40,094 nucleotides of DNA, from NCBI GenBank assembly GCA_900771995.1, contig CAAGQC010000090.1, forward strand, positions 1 through 40,094, read 5' to 3'. This DNA comes from Lachnospiraceae bacterium (GTDB lineage Bacteria; Bacillota; Clostridia; Lachnospirales; Lachnospiraceae). The notes beneath the pieces were generated by a model, which saw only the letters and a program-made list of their open reading frames with translations, ran no database searches and was not told the origin of the DNA. This document shows, in pieces, positions 25,478-33,074 of this stretch (its first letter is position 1; the number at the start of each line of letters is the position of its first letter). A program made the translations under genes and the position numbers.

Positions 25478-26190
25478 GTTTTTACTCCATTCTCATTCCG
25501 GGTCTGCTTCCCTGTCTGGTTCCATTTTTTCTCCAGCACTCCCGCCAGCACACCGAAGGGCCAGCAGGCCAGAAAATACAGGACAAATACCACAAGGAAC
25601 ACTCCGAAAGCGGCATTGGGGCTGCTCATACGATTGGCCTCAATGATCTGCTGTGCCACCTTCAACATTTCCACCACGCCGATCATCAGCACCAGACTGG
25701 TAGTCTTGATCATACGGGTGATCAGATTGATGGACAACGGGATCAGTCTCCGCACGGTCTGCGGAATGATGATGTACAGATAAGTCTGTATCTTACTGAA
25801 TCCCAGTGCCTCACTGCTTTCGTACTGGTGCTTCGGAATGCTGATCAGCGCACCACGCACCAGATCTCCCATCTCCGCGGTTCCCCACAGGACGAAGACG
25901 ATCACGGAAGCCACCTCACCGGACAGGTTCCAGCCCAGTGCTCTGGTGGAACCAAAATATACGATAAACAACAGCACCAGCTGCGGCATGATACGGATAA
26001 ATTCCAGATAGACCCGGAAGACTGCTTTCACGAACCGGTTCTTCACTGTCATCAGTGCCCCCACCAGAATGCCGAGAGGCATACTGATCAGGATGGACAC
26101 GATGCTGATCTTCATGGCTACCCACAGTCCCTGCAACAGACGGAGCATGTTCGTGCCCTTGAATAAAACATCAATCCCCAAATCCGGCAT
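25459..26190 (-). CDS. Polar amino-acid ABC transporter permease (second)
   Basis: 243 aa, HisM/GlnP type, about five helices. The cytoplasmic EAA-loop that contacts the ATPase is visible as SSEALGFSKIQTYLYIIIPQ (about 119-138). It overlaps the first permease gene by 20 nt and the ATPase gene by 19 nt. The carboxyl tail (about 215-243) is hydrophilic. Two different permeases suggest a heterodimeric pore. Confidence 0.93.
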   Translation of the reverse strand: MPDLGIDVLFKGTNMLRLLQGLWVAMKISIVSILISMPLGILVGALMTVKNRFVKAVFRVYLEFIRIMPQLVLLFIVYFGSTRALGWNLSGEVASVIVFVLWGTAEMGDLVRGALISIPKHQYESSEALGFSKIQTYLYIIIPQTVRRLIPLSINLITRMIKTTSLVLMIGVVEMLKVAQQIIEANRMSSPNAAFGVFLVVFVLYFLACWPFGVLAGVLEKKWNQTGKQTRNENGVKTWQRHC

Positions 26191-26830
26191 AACGCATCCT
26201 CCTCTCCACCAGAGATCCCACGATCGATACCGGAAGCAGGATCAGCAGATAAAATACCACCAGAAGGAACAGGCTCTCCGTAGTCTTATAATAGAGGCCG
26301 ATCAGGTCCTTTGCCGTGAACATCAGATCCATCAGGCTGATGGCACTGAACACACTGGTCTCTTTTAACAGGAAAATAATATTTGCCACAAAGGCCGGGA
26401 TACTGGTAGACATGGCCTGAGGCAGAATGACATAGCCCAGTACCTGTCTGGAATTCATTCCGAGACTGATGGCACTTTCACTCTGGATCGGCTCCACAGA
26501 CTCCAGGCCGCTGCGGAACGCCTCCGCCATATAGCTGCCGCCTAAGAACGCCAGTCCCACCACGCCGCACAGCTCCGCAGACATGCGGATCCCGATCTTG
26601 GGAAAACCGTAATAGATAAAGAACAACTGCACCAGAAGCGGTGTGTTACGGCTCAGTTCCACGTAAACCGCCACGATCCACCGAAGTACCGGTACCTTAT
26701 AATATTGTATTGCCGCACAGACGAGACCCACCAGAATCGCAAACAGGATTCCGATGACACCGATCTTCACGGTAAGCCAGGCTGCCTTTTCATACATAGG
26801 CAGATATTTTCCTATAAATTCCCAGTTCAT
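26171..26830 (-). CDS. Polar amino-acid ABC transporter permease (first)
   Basis: 219 aa, HisM/GlnP type. Membrane helices begin at about residue 15; the EAA-loop appears as SESAISLGMNSRQVLGYVI (about 103-121) and SRNTPLLVQLFFIYYG is the family's amino-terminal block. AAAGGAAAAATAC lies before the ATG. It is separated from the binding-protein gene by 319 nt of hairpin-rich DNA, but the gene order and strand indicate one transport system. Confidence 0.93.
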   Translation of the reverse strand: MNWEFIGKYLPMYEKAAWLTVKIGVIGILFAILVGLVCAAIQYYKVPVLRWIVAVYVELSRNTPLLVQLFFIYYGFPKIGIRMSAELCGVVGLAFLGGSYMAEAFRSGLESVEPIQSESAISLGMNSRQVLGYVILPQAMSTSIPAFVANIIFLLKETSVFSAISLMDLMFTAKDLIGLYYKTTESLFLLVVFYLLILLPVSIVGSLVERRMRYAGFGD

Positions 26831-26867
26831 GTATTTTTCCTTTCAGGAATAAATTTGTTCCACACTT

Positions 26868-26940
26868 CCCACATATTCGCAAAAACGCACGCTACACGTG
26901 CTTTCTCGCTGCTACGCAGCTGATTTTGCTCATATATGGG
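26868..26940 (-). repeat. Three-way-junction hairpin element before the permease genes
   Basis: Outer arms (26868-26885 with 26924-26940, imperfect, CCCA..GCAAAA type) enclose two perfect 5-bp hairpins, GCACG/CGTGC (26887-26901) and GCTGC/GCAGC (26908-26920). It looks like a REP-like or RNA-stabilising element. Part of the 319-nt spacer between binding protein and permease. Confidence 0.5.
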
Positions 26941-26942
26941 AT

Positions 26943-27020
26943 GGTGACTCTATTCAAGTCACCTTACGAATAAGAAAACTGCTACTTACATGCAAGCATG
27001 ACGTATCAGCTTTTCTTATT
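26943..27020 (-). other. Two further hairpins in the binding-protein/permease spacer
   Basis: GGTGACT/AGTCACC (26943-26963) and a longer structure with AATAAGAAAA/TTTTCTTATT outer arms (26969-26978 and 27011-27020), CTG/CAG and a CATGC/GCATG tip (26989-27000). Neither is followed by a clean T-run, so they may act in mRNA processing or stability rather than as terminators. Confidence 0.5.
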
Positions 27021-27083
27021 CTATAAGTTTGGAATAGTTACACAACTTTTTAGATTATATCAAAAGAAGTTCCCCGATGCAAG

Positions 27084-27119
27084 AAAAGACTGCGGCGGCA
27101 ACATACGTGCCCCGCAGTC
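27084..27119 (-). terminator. Terminator or attenuator after the binding-protein gene
   Basis: GACTGCGG/CCGCAGTC (27088-27095 with 27112-27119), with an inner GGCA/TGCC, is followed by TTTTCTT on the minus strand, 30 nt after the binding-protein stop. It should reduce transcription into the permease and ATPase genes. Confidence 0.75.
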
Positions 27120-27149
27120 CCCTCTCTATCATTCTATTCCGATCCGTAC

Positions 27150-28040
27150 TTATTGTGCGTTTACCTTGCCGCCTTCTACGACCAGGCTGTCCTCGTAATC
27201 CAGACCATAGGTGTCTGCCAGAGTTGCCTCGTAATCTGCATGGAAGAAATTCTCCTCACCAAGGCTTGCGATCTCCTCATTGATCCAGTCAAGCAGTGTG
27301 GTGTTGCCCTTGGATACTGCGGGAGCGATGGTATCTGCGCTGCCCAGGGAAGGAATGCCTACGGTATAACCCTCGTTCTGCAGGGAGAATGCGATAACTT
27401 CGGTGTTATCGTTTGCCCATGCTACGGAAGTGCCGTTCTCGAAAGCTTCCTTTGCGGTAGCATAAGAATCAAACTTCTGTAAAGGAATGTCAGGATAGTT
27501 GGCGATCAGATAGGTCTCAGCGGTAGTACCGGAGATCACGATGATGGAATCGTCTGCATTCCAGTTGTCCAGAGTGGTGATCACATTGTCGTCCTTGGAT
27601 ACCACGCCAAGTGCTACATTCATATAAGGAGAAGCGAAATCAACTTCTTCTGCTCTCTCGGGAGTTACGGTGAAGTTGGCCAGGATCACATCTACCTTGC
27701 CGGTCTGCAGATACTCGATACGGTTGGCAGCCTCGGTAGATACGAAGTTCACATCTACCCCCAGATCCTCGCCAAGTCTTCTTGCATAATATACATCATA
27801 GCCCTGATACTCACCGTTCTCATCCACATAGCCGAACGGGTTCTTGTCGGAGAATACACCGATGTTGATGGTACCGCTCTCCTTGATCTCATCCAGAGTA
27901 CGGTATACAGCCTTGCTGCCTGCATCGTTGCTGCCTGCAGCTGCTGCGCCGTTGTCACTGCTGCCGCAGGCGGTCAGTCCCAGTGCCAGTGCTCCTGTTA
28001 ATACCAGTGTTAAAACATTCTTCCACTCAAACTTCTTCAT
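27150..28040 (-). CDS. Amino-acid-binding lipoprotein of ABC importer (cystine/cysteine-like)
   Basis: 296 aa. A lipoprotein signal with lipobox LTAC (Cys25), a Gly/Ala/Ser-Asn linker (26-43), and a type-2 periplasmic-binding domain (about 50-285). INIGVFSDKNPFGYVDENG, the ligand-site block ILANFTVTPERAEEVDFASPY and the PYMNVALGVVS stretch resemble CjaA-type cysteine/cystine-binding proteins, but polar-amino-acid specificity cannot be fixed by eye. It is anchored to the outer face of the membrane and delivers its ligand to the permease pair. GAGGAGG precedes the ATG. It is first in the operon under a perfect-consensus promoter, then a terminator, which should give excess binding protein over permease. 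Confidence 0.92.
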   Translation of the reverse strand: MKKFEWKNVLTLVLTGALALGLTACGSSDNGAAAAGSNDAGSKAVYRTLDEIKESGTINIGVFSDKNPFGYVDENGEYQGYDVYYARRLGEDLGVDVNFVSTEAANRIEYLQTGKVDVILANFTVTPERAEEVDFASPYMNVALGVVSKDDNVITTLDNWNADDSIIVISGTTAETYLIANYPDIPLQKFDSYATAKEAFENGTSVAWANDNTEVIAFSLQNEGYTVGIPSLGSADTIAPAVSKGNTTLLDWINEEIASLGEENFFHADYEATLADTYGLDYEDSLVVEGGKVNAQ

Positions 28041-28097
28041 AATTCTTTTCCTCCTCTTCGATGTTTCATTTAAGTATCGAATTAACTTATTGGTAGG

Positions 28098-28126
28098 ATT
28101 ATATCTCCTATTTCATACTATGTCAA
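28098..28126 (-). promoter_or_regulatory. Perfect-consensus promoter of the amino-acid ABC operon
   Basis: Minus strand TTGACA (28121-28126), 17-bp spacer, TATAAT (28098-28103). CCTATT and AATAGG flank the -35/spacer region as a loose inverted repeat, a possible operator of unknown regulator. Confidence 0.85.
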
Positions 28127-28157
28127 TAGGAAAACAGTAATTTGTTTTTTCACTGTA

Positions 28158-28226
28158 CAAAAATGGAGCACCCGGACTCTGGGAGATTTCGTGCTCACCA
28201 AAGACCGGGTACTCCATAATTTAAAT
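28158..28226 (+). pseudogene. Fossil of a capA 3' end
   Basis: Read on the plus strand, 28158-28223 encodes QKWSTRTLGDFVLTKDRVLHNL (shown in two parts: QKWSTRTLGDF, VLTKDRVLHNL). The functional capA-like gene in this window ends with QKWSDEILGDFVLTKDQALHNL at 38063-38128 (likewise QKWSDEILGDF, VLTKDQALHNL). The two 66-nt stretches have the same length, no gaps and 53 identical bases by my count. Nothing capA-like is seen upstream of 28158. This is a relic of a deleted CapA-family gene; it survives where it forms the minus-strand terminator of the neighbouring NlpC/P60 gene. Confidence 0.75.
28159..28216 (-). terminator. Terminator of the NlpC/P60 gene, built from capA-derived sequence
   Basis: A 12-bp stem (28164-28175 with 28205-28216, one G-U pair) is followed on the minus strand by TTTTT. 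It begins 20 nt after the NlpC/P60 stop codon (TAG) and coincides with the capA fossil. Confidence 0.8.
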
Positions 28227-28236
28227 ACGAATGTGG

Positions 28237-29478
28237 CTAATCAATAACATTTCTCATACCAATAATGGGGCTGTAATCCACTGCACTGATGATGACACCT
28301 TTCCGTGAATTAGCGGAATGAATGATCTGTCCGTCACCGATATACAGTCCCACATGAGTACAACTCTTCCCTCCATTGGAACTATAACATACAATATCTC
28401 CGGGCTGAAGTTCTTCAGAGCTGATGCTGCGTCCGGCACCGGAATACTGTCCTCCCGGTGTACGACTGATAGAATAGCCGAACTCCGCATAGATAAAGCA
28501 GGTGAATCCGGAACAATCCGTACCCCCTGACAGACTGGAACCTCCGTGTACATACCGGTTGCCCAGATACTGCATGGCATACTCAATCATTCCCTGTCTG
28601 AGTTCTGCATTGGAGGTATAAGTAGTTGCGGGAAGTGTGATGCTCGTGATCACCTCCGGAGCATCCTGCTCGGCAGTCTGTTCTCTTGCCTGCAATGCCT
28701 TCTGCGCGGCAATTTCCGCCTGTTCCTCTTCTATTGTCTTCGCATAGATAAATTCTTCCGAGATCGTCACATATTCCGCAGAGACATAGCCTTCCTTGCT
28801 GTCGGTGTACTGTACCTTCAGCCAGTCTCCGTCATTCTCCAGAATTTTTACCTTTTCTCCATTGTCAATGTAACCAATTCTTTTTGCATCTGTGGCAGGA
28901 TCCTGTCTCACATTCAGACGGTCAGCGGTAACAACAGCATATCTGGTCACATAATTGTCTACAACCTCAGCTGCTGCATCTCCATAGATGAAAAACTCTG
29001 CCTTGATATAACCCTCCACATTACCGGAGATGATCCGGAACCAGTCCTGATCCTCTCCTGCCACATCCAGGATCTGTGCCACCGCTCCGTCATAGATTTT
29101 GCCCACTACGGCACTGTCCGTGTTCGGTTCTGTCCGGACATTGACGTAATTCGTCACATTGGTGATCGCTAACGATGCATACTCATCTGCGCTCGTATCC
29201 TCTACGGAAGCTTCGTCTACCGGGACGTCCTCCGGATCCGACACCCCTTCCAGTGCTCTGGGATCTTCCGTCTCGCCACCCTGTACCGCCAGCAGATCCT
29301 CTATGGTAATCTGTCCGGTAGCCGGGATCGGCTCGACACCGATCTGATGTATTTCTGCCGCATGTACTTTCTGTACCGGGGTTTCACTCTGTATTTTCAG
29401 TTCTCCGTTTCCTGCTGCCACCACCATACTGACTCCGGTGAGAGCGACCGCCAGTGCCATGAACATTCTTTTTTTCAT
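28237..29478 (-). CDS. Secreted SH3b-SH3b-NlpC/P60 peptidoglycan endopeptidase
   Basis: 413 aa. A signal peptide or anchor (about 1-24), a low-complexity acidic region (about 40-100), two bacterial SH3 domains (about 107-165 and 184-238, with YVNVRTEPNTDS and RLNVRQDPATDA), a Glu/Gln/Ala helical linker (about 245-275) and an NlpC/P60 domain (about 290-413). The catalytic residues are Cys322 (TDCSGF), His375 (THVGLY) and His387 (IIHSAN). Such enzymes cut gamma-D-glutamyl-diaminopimelate links in wall peptides during growth or separation. The start is at ATG 29478 with AGGGA upstream; the longer open frame upstream lies over the promoter. It ends in TAG, showing that TAG is a normal stop in this genome. 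Confidence 0.95.
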   Translation of the reverse strand: MKKRMFMALAVALTGVSMVVAAGNGELKIQSETPVQKVHAAEIHQIGVEPIPATGQITIEDLLAVQGGETEDPRALEGVSDPEDVPVDEASVEDTSADEYASLAITNVTNYVNVRTEPNTDSAVVGKIYDGAVAQILDVAGEDQDWFRIISGNVEGYIKAEFFIYGDAAAEVVDNYVTRYAVVTADRLNVRQDPATDAKRIGYIDNGEKVKILENDGDWLKVQYTDSKEGYVSAEYVTISEEFIYAKTIEEEQAEIAAQKALQAREQTAEQDAPEVITSITLPATTYTSNAELRQGMIEYAMQYLGNRYVHGGSSLSGGTDCSGFTCFIYAEFGYSISRTPGGQYSGAGRSISSEELQPGDIVCYSSNGGKSCTHVGLYIGDGQIIHSANSRKGVIISAVDYSPIIGMRNVID

Positions 29479-29527
29479 TATAATCCCTGTTACTTCCTGC
29501 AACTTTGGTTTTCTGATGACGTTCGGA

Positions 29528-29556
29528 ATTATAACACATACGACAACACCAGTCCA
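29528..29556 (-). promoter_or_regulatory. Promoter of the NlpC/P60 gene
   Basis: Minus strand TGGACT (29551-29556), 17-bp spacer, perfect TATAAT (29528-29533) with a TGT extended -10. Confidence 0.75.
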
Positions 29557-29651
29557 CAAATTTTCCTAAATATCTTAAAAACGATTCTGCTGCAAAAGAA
29601 AACATAATAACAAAATACATTTTCCATATCTCTTATTTCTGAAGTCCGGAA

Positions 29652-30512
29652 TCAAAAAACGCTTACCCCCAGTCCAACGGCACCCGGGCCGGTATGCGTT
29701 GCAATGCTTGCAGACAGAGGGTTATAATACACATCCGCTTCCGGAAACGCTTCGGAAATCATTTCCATCCATTCATTTTTACATTCCGGGCTTAAGCCTG
29801 CTCCTGCTGTTCCAATATGTAACTGTTCCTCAGGTACATCGGAAAATCGGTCCCGGATATCAGCTTTGATGGCCTCCAGCATTCTCTGCTCGCATTTCTT
29901 CATATTGCCGCGGACTTTTGCAAAGGAATCCAATTTCTCCCCCTGAATTGTCAGCACCGGTTTTATGCTTAATACACTGCCAACCATTGCTGCAGCCGGT
30001 GTAATTCTCCCACCCTTTTTCAAATATTCCAGGGTATTTACTGACACATATATACTGGACCGGAGAGCCTCTGCTTCCAAAAATAACTTGATCTCCTCTG
30101 CACTCTTTTCTTCCATTGCCATCGCTTTTGCTGTCAGCACCGACTGCCTTAGCGTAACTGAAATCCTATGATTATCTACAACGACAACTCTTCCCTCATA
30201 TTCCTCTGCCATTGCCATTGCAGCGTGACAGGAGTTACTAAGTCCACTGGACATCGGAATATAAACAACCTGATCATATTCATTCAGGAGCTCATCCCAT
30301 GTATCCAGCAGATCCCCCAAAGCCGGCTGTGAGGTAGTTACTCTCTTCCCGGATGTAAGGGCATCCAGAAACTCTTCTTCTGTAAGATTTGTTCCCTCAT
30401 AATATGTCTCATCCTCTATAATTACCGGCATGGGCATCACAAATATGCCCAGTTTTTCCGCTTCCTCTGCATAAATACCGCTATTTGTATCTGTTAATAT
30501 TGCAGTTTTCAT
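29652..30512 (-). CDS. DegV family fatty-acid-binding protein (FakB-like), copy 1
   Basis: 286 aa, full-length DegV. The carboxylate-binding residues of FakB proteins are visible in their usual contexts: TTSQP (about 58-62), SSGLSNS (about 89-95), KKGGRITP (about 164-171) and ATHTGPG (about 271-277). DegV/FakB proteins hold a fatty acid for phosphorylation by the kinase FakA; no fakA is in this window. The ATG at 30512 has GGAAGAAG upstream. It lies 19 nt after the PAP2-like gene and shares its operator-controlled promoter (31148-31188). It is more AT-rich than genes left of 29 kb. Confidence 0.92.
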   Translation of the reverse strand: MKTAILTDTNSGIYAEEAEKLGIFVMPMPVIIEDETYYEGTNLTEEEFLDALTSGKRVTTSQPALGDLLDTWDELLNEYDQVVYIPMSSGLSNSCHAAMAMAEEYEGRVVVVDNHRISVTLRQSVLTAKAMAMEEKSAEEIKLFLEAEALRSSIYVSVNTLEYLKKGGRITPAAAMVGSVLSIKPVLTIQGEKLDSFAKVRGNMKKCEQRMLEAIKADIRDRFSDVPEEQLHIGTAGAGLSPECKNEWMEMISEAFPEADVYYNPLSASIATHTGPGAVGLGVSVF

Positions 30513-30531
30513 ATTCTTCTTCCTATCTCCC

Positions 30532-31122
30532 TCATACAAAAGTAATCAAAAATAGTGATAAGGCAAATGAGAACAGGCATACCACGATTCCGCCTATTAA
30601 TTCCTTTGCCGTATGTCGCTTAAGATAAACAGAAGACCAGATAATCAGCGCAGCGACCAATAAACAAGGGATGAAAACTTTCCACCCAAAAAAGTAGATC
30701 ATCAGCACCAGCGGTCCTGTAAAGCTGCATGCATGCCCACTTGCCCGATAATGAAATGCTTTATTACATATTGTTAAAATAAGAACAGAAAAGAAATATG
30801 TTGAGCAAATGAGCAGCAGTGCGCTTTCTACATCTGAAAGAAGAGCCCATAAAAACGCAGCACTATAACCAATAAGATTGGTAACAAACGCCAGCTTTCT
30901 CTGCCCTTCTCTTCCCTGCTTCCTGAATCCCGGCACGATTCCATTCAGGACGTATGCCAGGATCGGAACAAAGCCAAGAAGCACTATGGACACAACTATT
31001 TCCAAAGTATTTCTGAATATACCCTCTTTGTTAATGGCTAAAATAATAATAAGTACAGAAACCATAACCGGTGGAACAGATAATGTTCTTATTATCTTCG
31101 CAATGCGTTCCTTGCTCTCCAT
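30532..31122 (-). CDS. PAP2-like integral membrane protein
   Basis: 196 aa with about six helices. Motifs resemble the phosphatidic-acid-phosphatase superfamily: REGQRK in a cytoplasmic-side loop (about 71-76), YRASGHA (125-131; usual PSGHA with the catalytic His130) and YLKRHTAKELIGG (166-178; usual SRxxxxxHxxxD, here Arg-His without the canonical spacing). So it is a divergent member that may act on lipid phosphates or may be inactive. A GGAGG ribosome site lies 8 nt upstream. It is first gene after operator 1 and is followed by DegV copy 1, placing a lipid-phosphatase-like protein with a fatty-acid carrier. Confidence 0.75.
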   Translation of the reverse strand: MESKERIAKIIRTLSVPPVMVSVLIIILAINKEGIFRNTLEIVVSIVLLGFVPILAYVLNGIVPGFRKQGREGQRKLAFVTNLIGYSAAFLWALLSDVESALLLICSTYFFSVLILTICNKAFHYRASGHACSFTGPLVLMIYFFGWKVFIPCLLVAALIIWSSVYLKRHTAKELIGGIVVCLFSFALSLFLITFV

Positions 31123-31147
31123 GCACTATACCTCCTGCACAACTGTA

Positions 31148-31188
31148 TTGATGTTACAAATTGTAACATCAATCTGTGCCTTTTTCAA
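31148..31188 (-). promoter_or_regulatory. Operator 1 and promoter of PAP2-like/DegV1 operon
   Basis: A perfect palindrome (31148-31172), 11-bp arms TTGATGTTACA/TGTAACATCAA with 3-bp centre. The minus-strand promoter is TTGAAA (31183-31188), 17-bp spacer, TACAAT (31160-31165), with the -10 inside the palindrome. The 17-nt core TGTTACA-nnn-TGTAACA is shared with operator 2, pointing to one TetR-type repressor. Confidence 0.8.
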
Positions 31189-31205
31189 TTAGAAAGCTTC
31201 CTTTA

Positions 31206-32510
31206 TCACTTATTTTTATAATTTTCATATGACTTAGGACTTACCTTAGTCTCTGACCACAATTTATCAGCACAAGGTTTCCAGTTTCTTGCATACTCCT
31301 CACACTTTGTGCATAAATGCTCTGCTGTTTCCGGAGATTGTAAATCCGTGGATTTGGCACCTGTTTCCCTTACAATTCTTTGCAGGATCTCCGGATTCTC
31401 AAGCATTGGACAGGGTCTCAAATGATTCTCATTAAATGGCTGGTTGTCACGGTATGCCATAAATAAAGGTTGTTTTAATATTTCAAGTAAGCTGTGTGTT
31501 CTTATATTTGCCCCTGAATAGTGGATAAATACACAGGGCTCTGCATCTCCGTTTGCATTGATGTGAAAATAATTTCTTCCACCGGCAATACATCCACCGA
31601 CAAACTCTCCATCATTTTGGAAATCCATCGTAAACAAGCCTTCACCATTTTCCAGCCGGCGGATTTCCCGGATTCTATCCTTAATATAGCTTCTCTGTTC
31701 AGGCGTAGGAAGCAGTTCTACCGATGCCTCATTTCCAACAGGCATATAATGGAAATACATCGCATACCGACAGCCTTTATCTACCATCAGCTTCACAAAA
31801 TCTTTGCTCGTTACTGACTCGCAGTTCCTGGAAGTATAGCAGATGGATGTGCCAAAAATCAGACCGTTTTCTTTCAGCAGATCCATTGCATGCATAACCT
31901 TTGCATATACACCGGTTCCTCTGCGCAGATCATTTACCTCCGGTGATCCCTCCAGACTGATTGCGAGCATCAGGTTTCCTACTCTCTTCATTTCCCTGCA
32001 AAAAGCTTCGTCTACCAGTGTACCATTGGTAAATGCAAGGAACTGGCATTCATGATGCTCCTCACACAACTTAATAATATCGTTTTTTCTCACAAGAGGT
32101 TCTCCGCCGGTAAACATATAAAAATAAACGCCTAATTCTTTTCCCTGTTTTACAACACCTGATAATTCATCATAAGAGAGATTCAGTTTGTTGCCATATT
32201 CAGCAGCCCAGCAGCCGGTACAATGAAGATTACATGCACTGGTAGGATCCATCAATATCAGCCAGGGGATATTGCAATTATGCACAGTTCTCATCTTACG
32301 AATTGTTTTGGTGCCATAAAGCATAGCCTCAAAACCAAAATTGAGAATAGTCGTTTTTATTACATTAGGATCAAGTTCATCCAGTAAATGATTTAAATAA
32401 TGGTTTAAAGCACAGTCCTCATTACAGACCATTTCCCTTATTTTGTCATAGTCAACGTCAAGCTTCTCTCCTGACATGTACTTCTCCATAAGATCTATAA
32501 GCTTTACCAT
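31206..32510 (-). CDS. Radical SAM/SPASM-like enzyme, unknown substrate
   Basis: 434 aa. An amino-terminal helical region (about 1-80) rich in Leu, a radical SAM core (about 84-290) with Cys93-x3-Cys97-x2-Cys100 (SACNLHCTGC), the SAM-binding GGEP (135-138), and a carboxyl SPASM-like region with Cys307, 326, 367, 400, 403 and 413 that can bind extra Fe-S clusters. Such enzymes abstract a hydrogen to modify peptides, lipids or cofactors. No precursor peptide gene is visible next to it, and its partners are DegV, PAP2-like and DUF308 genes, so a lipid or acyl substrate is my inference. ATG at 32510 overlaps the DUF308 stop by 7 nt (translational coupling). No terminator follows before operator 1. 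Confidence 0.88.
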   Translation of the reverse strand: MVKLIDLMEKYMSGEKLDVDYDKIREMVCNEDCALNHYLNHLLDELDPNVIKTTILNFGFEAMLYGTKTIRKMRTVHNCNIPWLILMDPTSACNLHCTGCWAAEYGNKLNLSYDELSGVVKQGKELGVYFYMFTGGEPLVRKNDIIKLCEEHHECQFLAFTNGTLVDEAFCREMKRVGNLMLAISLEGSPEVNDLRRGTGVYAKVMHAMDLLKENGLIFGTSICYTSRNCESVTSKDFVKLMVDKGCRYAMYFHYMPVGNEASVELLPTPEQRSYIKDRIREIRRLENGEGLFTMDFQNDGEFVGGCIAGGRNYFHINANGDAEPCVFIHYSGANIRTHSLLEILKQPLFMAYRDNQPFNENHLRPCPMLENPEILQRIVRETGAKSTDLQSPETAEHLCTKCEEYARNWKPCADKLWSETKVSPKSYENYKNK

Positions 32511-32980
32511 TTCTTTTTCTCTGTCTTTACCAATATTCTTAAGAAGTACATCAATAATAAAAGAAAGCCCCCGACAATCCCTGCTGCCAATGCTGTAATC
32601 AGGATCCATTTCCATCGCTCGATTCCAAATTTCCTGGCTTCAAAAGATGTCTGTATCTTCAATGCAGCATCTACCAGCATAAACATCCCCATGCAGAAAG
32701 ACAGAAATCCTACAATATGATCCGTCCGGAAAATCATCAGTGCTCCCAGCATCACCGATACAATTCCCAGTCCAAAGTCAAATTGAAACGCTAATTGGAA
32801 CAGATCCTTAGTAAAATAACTGGATATTTTTGCAAGACCATATATCAGGAAAAAAACTCCACTGACCTTACACAGCACATCCAGTCCTAGTCCCGGCCAT
32901 ATCAAAAGTAATATACCACCAACAATACAGAATATTGATATTGCCACATACACATTTCTTGCTCGTTTTAAACTTCTCAC
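32504..32980 (-). CDS. DUF308 (HdeD-like) membrane protein
   Basis: 158 aa with five or six helices. GGILLLIWPGLGLDVLCKVSGVF, given here as GILLLIWPGLGL and LCKVSGVFFLIYGL, plus VMLGALMIFRTD show the paired-repeat pattern of DUF308/HdeD proteins, which are linked to acid or membrane stress but lack a defined activity. I chose the GTG at 32980 because GGAGG lies 8 nt upstream; an ATG at 33010 has no ribosome site. It is translationally coupled to the radical SAM gene. A short promoter-like element and the tetR terminator lie just upstream. Confidence 0.8.
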   Translation of the reverse strand: MRSLKRARNVYVAISIFCIVGGILLLIWPGLGLDVLCKVSGVFFLIYGLAKISSYFTKDLFQLAFQFDFGLGIVSVMLGALMIFRTDHIVGFLSFCMGMFMLVDAALKIQTSFEARKFGIERWKWILITALAAGIVGGFLLLLMYFLRILVKTEKKKW

Positions 32981-33005
32981 TGTCTTTTCCTCCTTCCATC
33001 CATCG

Positions 33006-33033
33006 ATCATAATCCAAATATCGCTTTCTTCAA
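33006..33033 (-). promoter_or_regulatory. Possible promoter of DUF308-radical SAM genes
   Basis: Minus strand TTGAAG (33028-33033), 16-bp spacer, TATGAT (33006-33011), placed right after the tetR terminator and about 25 nt before the GTG start. No TGTTACA operator is present here, so this pair may escape the repressor. Confidence 0.4.
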
Positions 33034-33040
33034 ACAGACA

Positions 33041-33074
33041 AAAAAAAGACAGTGTCCTGTTTTTGGGCACTGTC
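33041..33074 (-). terminator. Terminator overlapping the tetR stop codon
   Basis: GACAGTG/CACTGTC arms (33048-33054 with 33068-33074) plus CC/GG, followed by seven or eight T residues on the minus strand. It separates DegV2-tetR from DUF308-radical SAM. Confidence 0.8.

Noticed and set aside
25441..26166. 241-codon plus-strand frame opposite the permease gene
   Set aside because: Antisense of an ABC permease; His/Gln-rich composition, no ribosome site.
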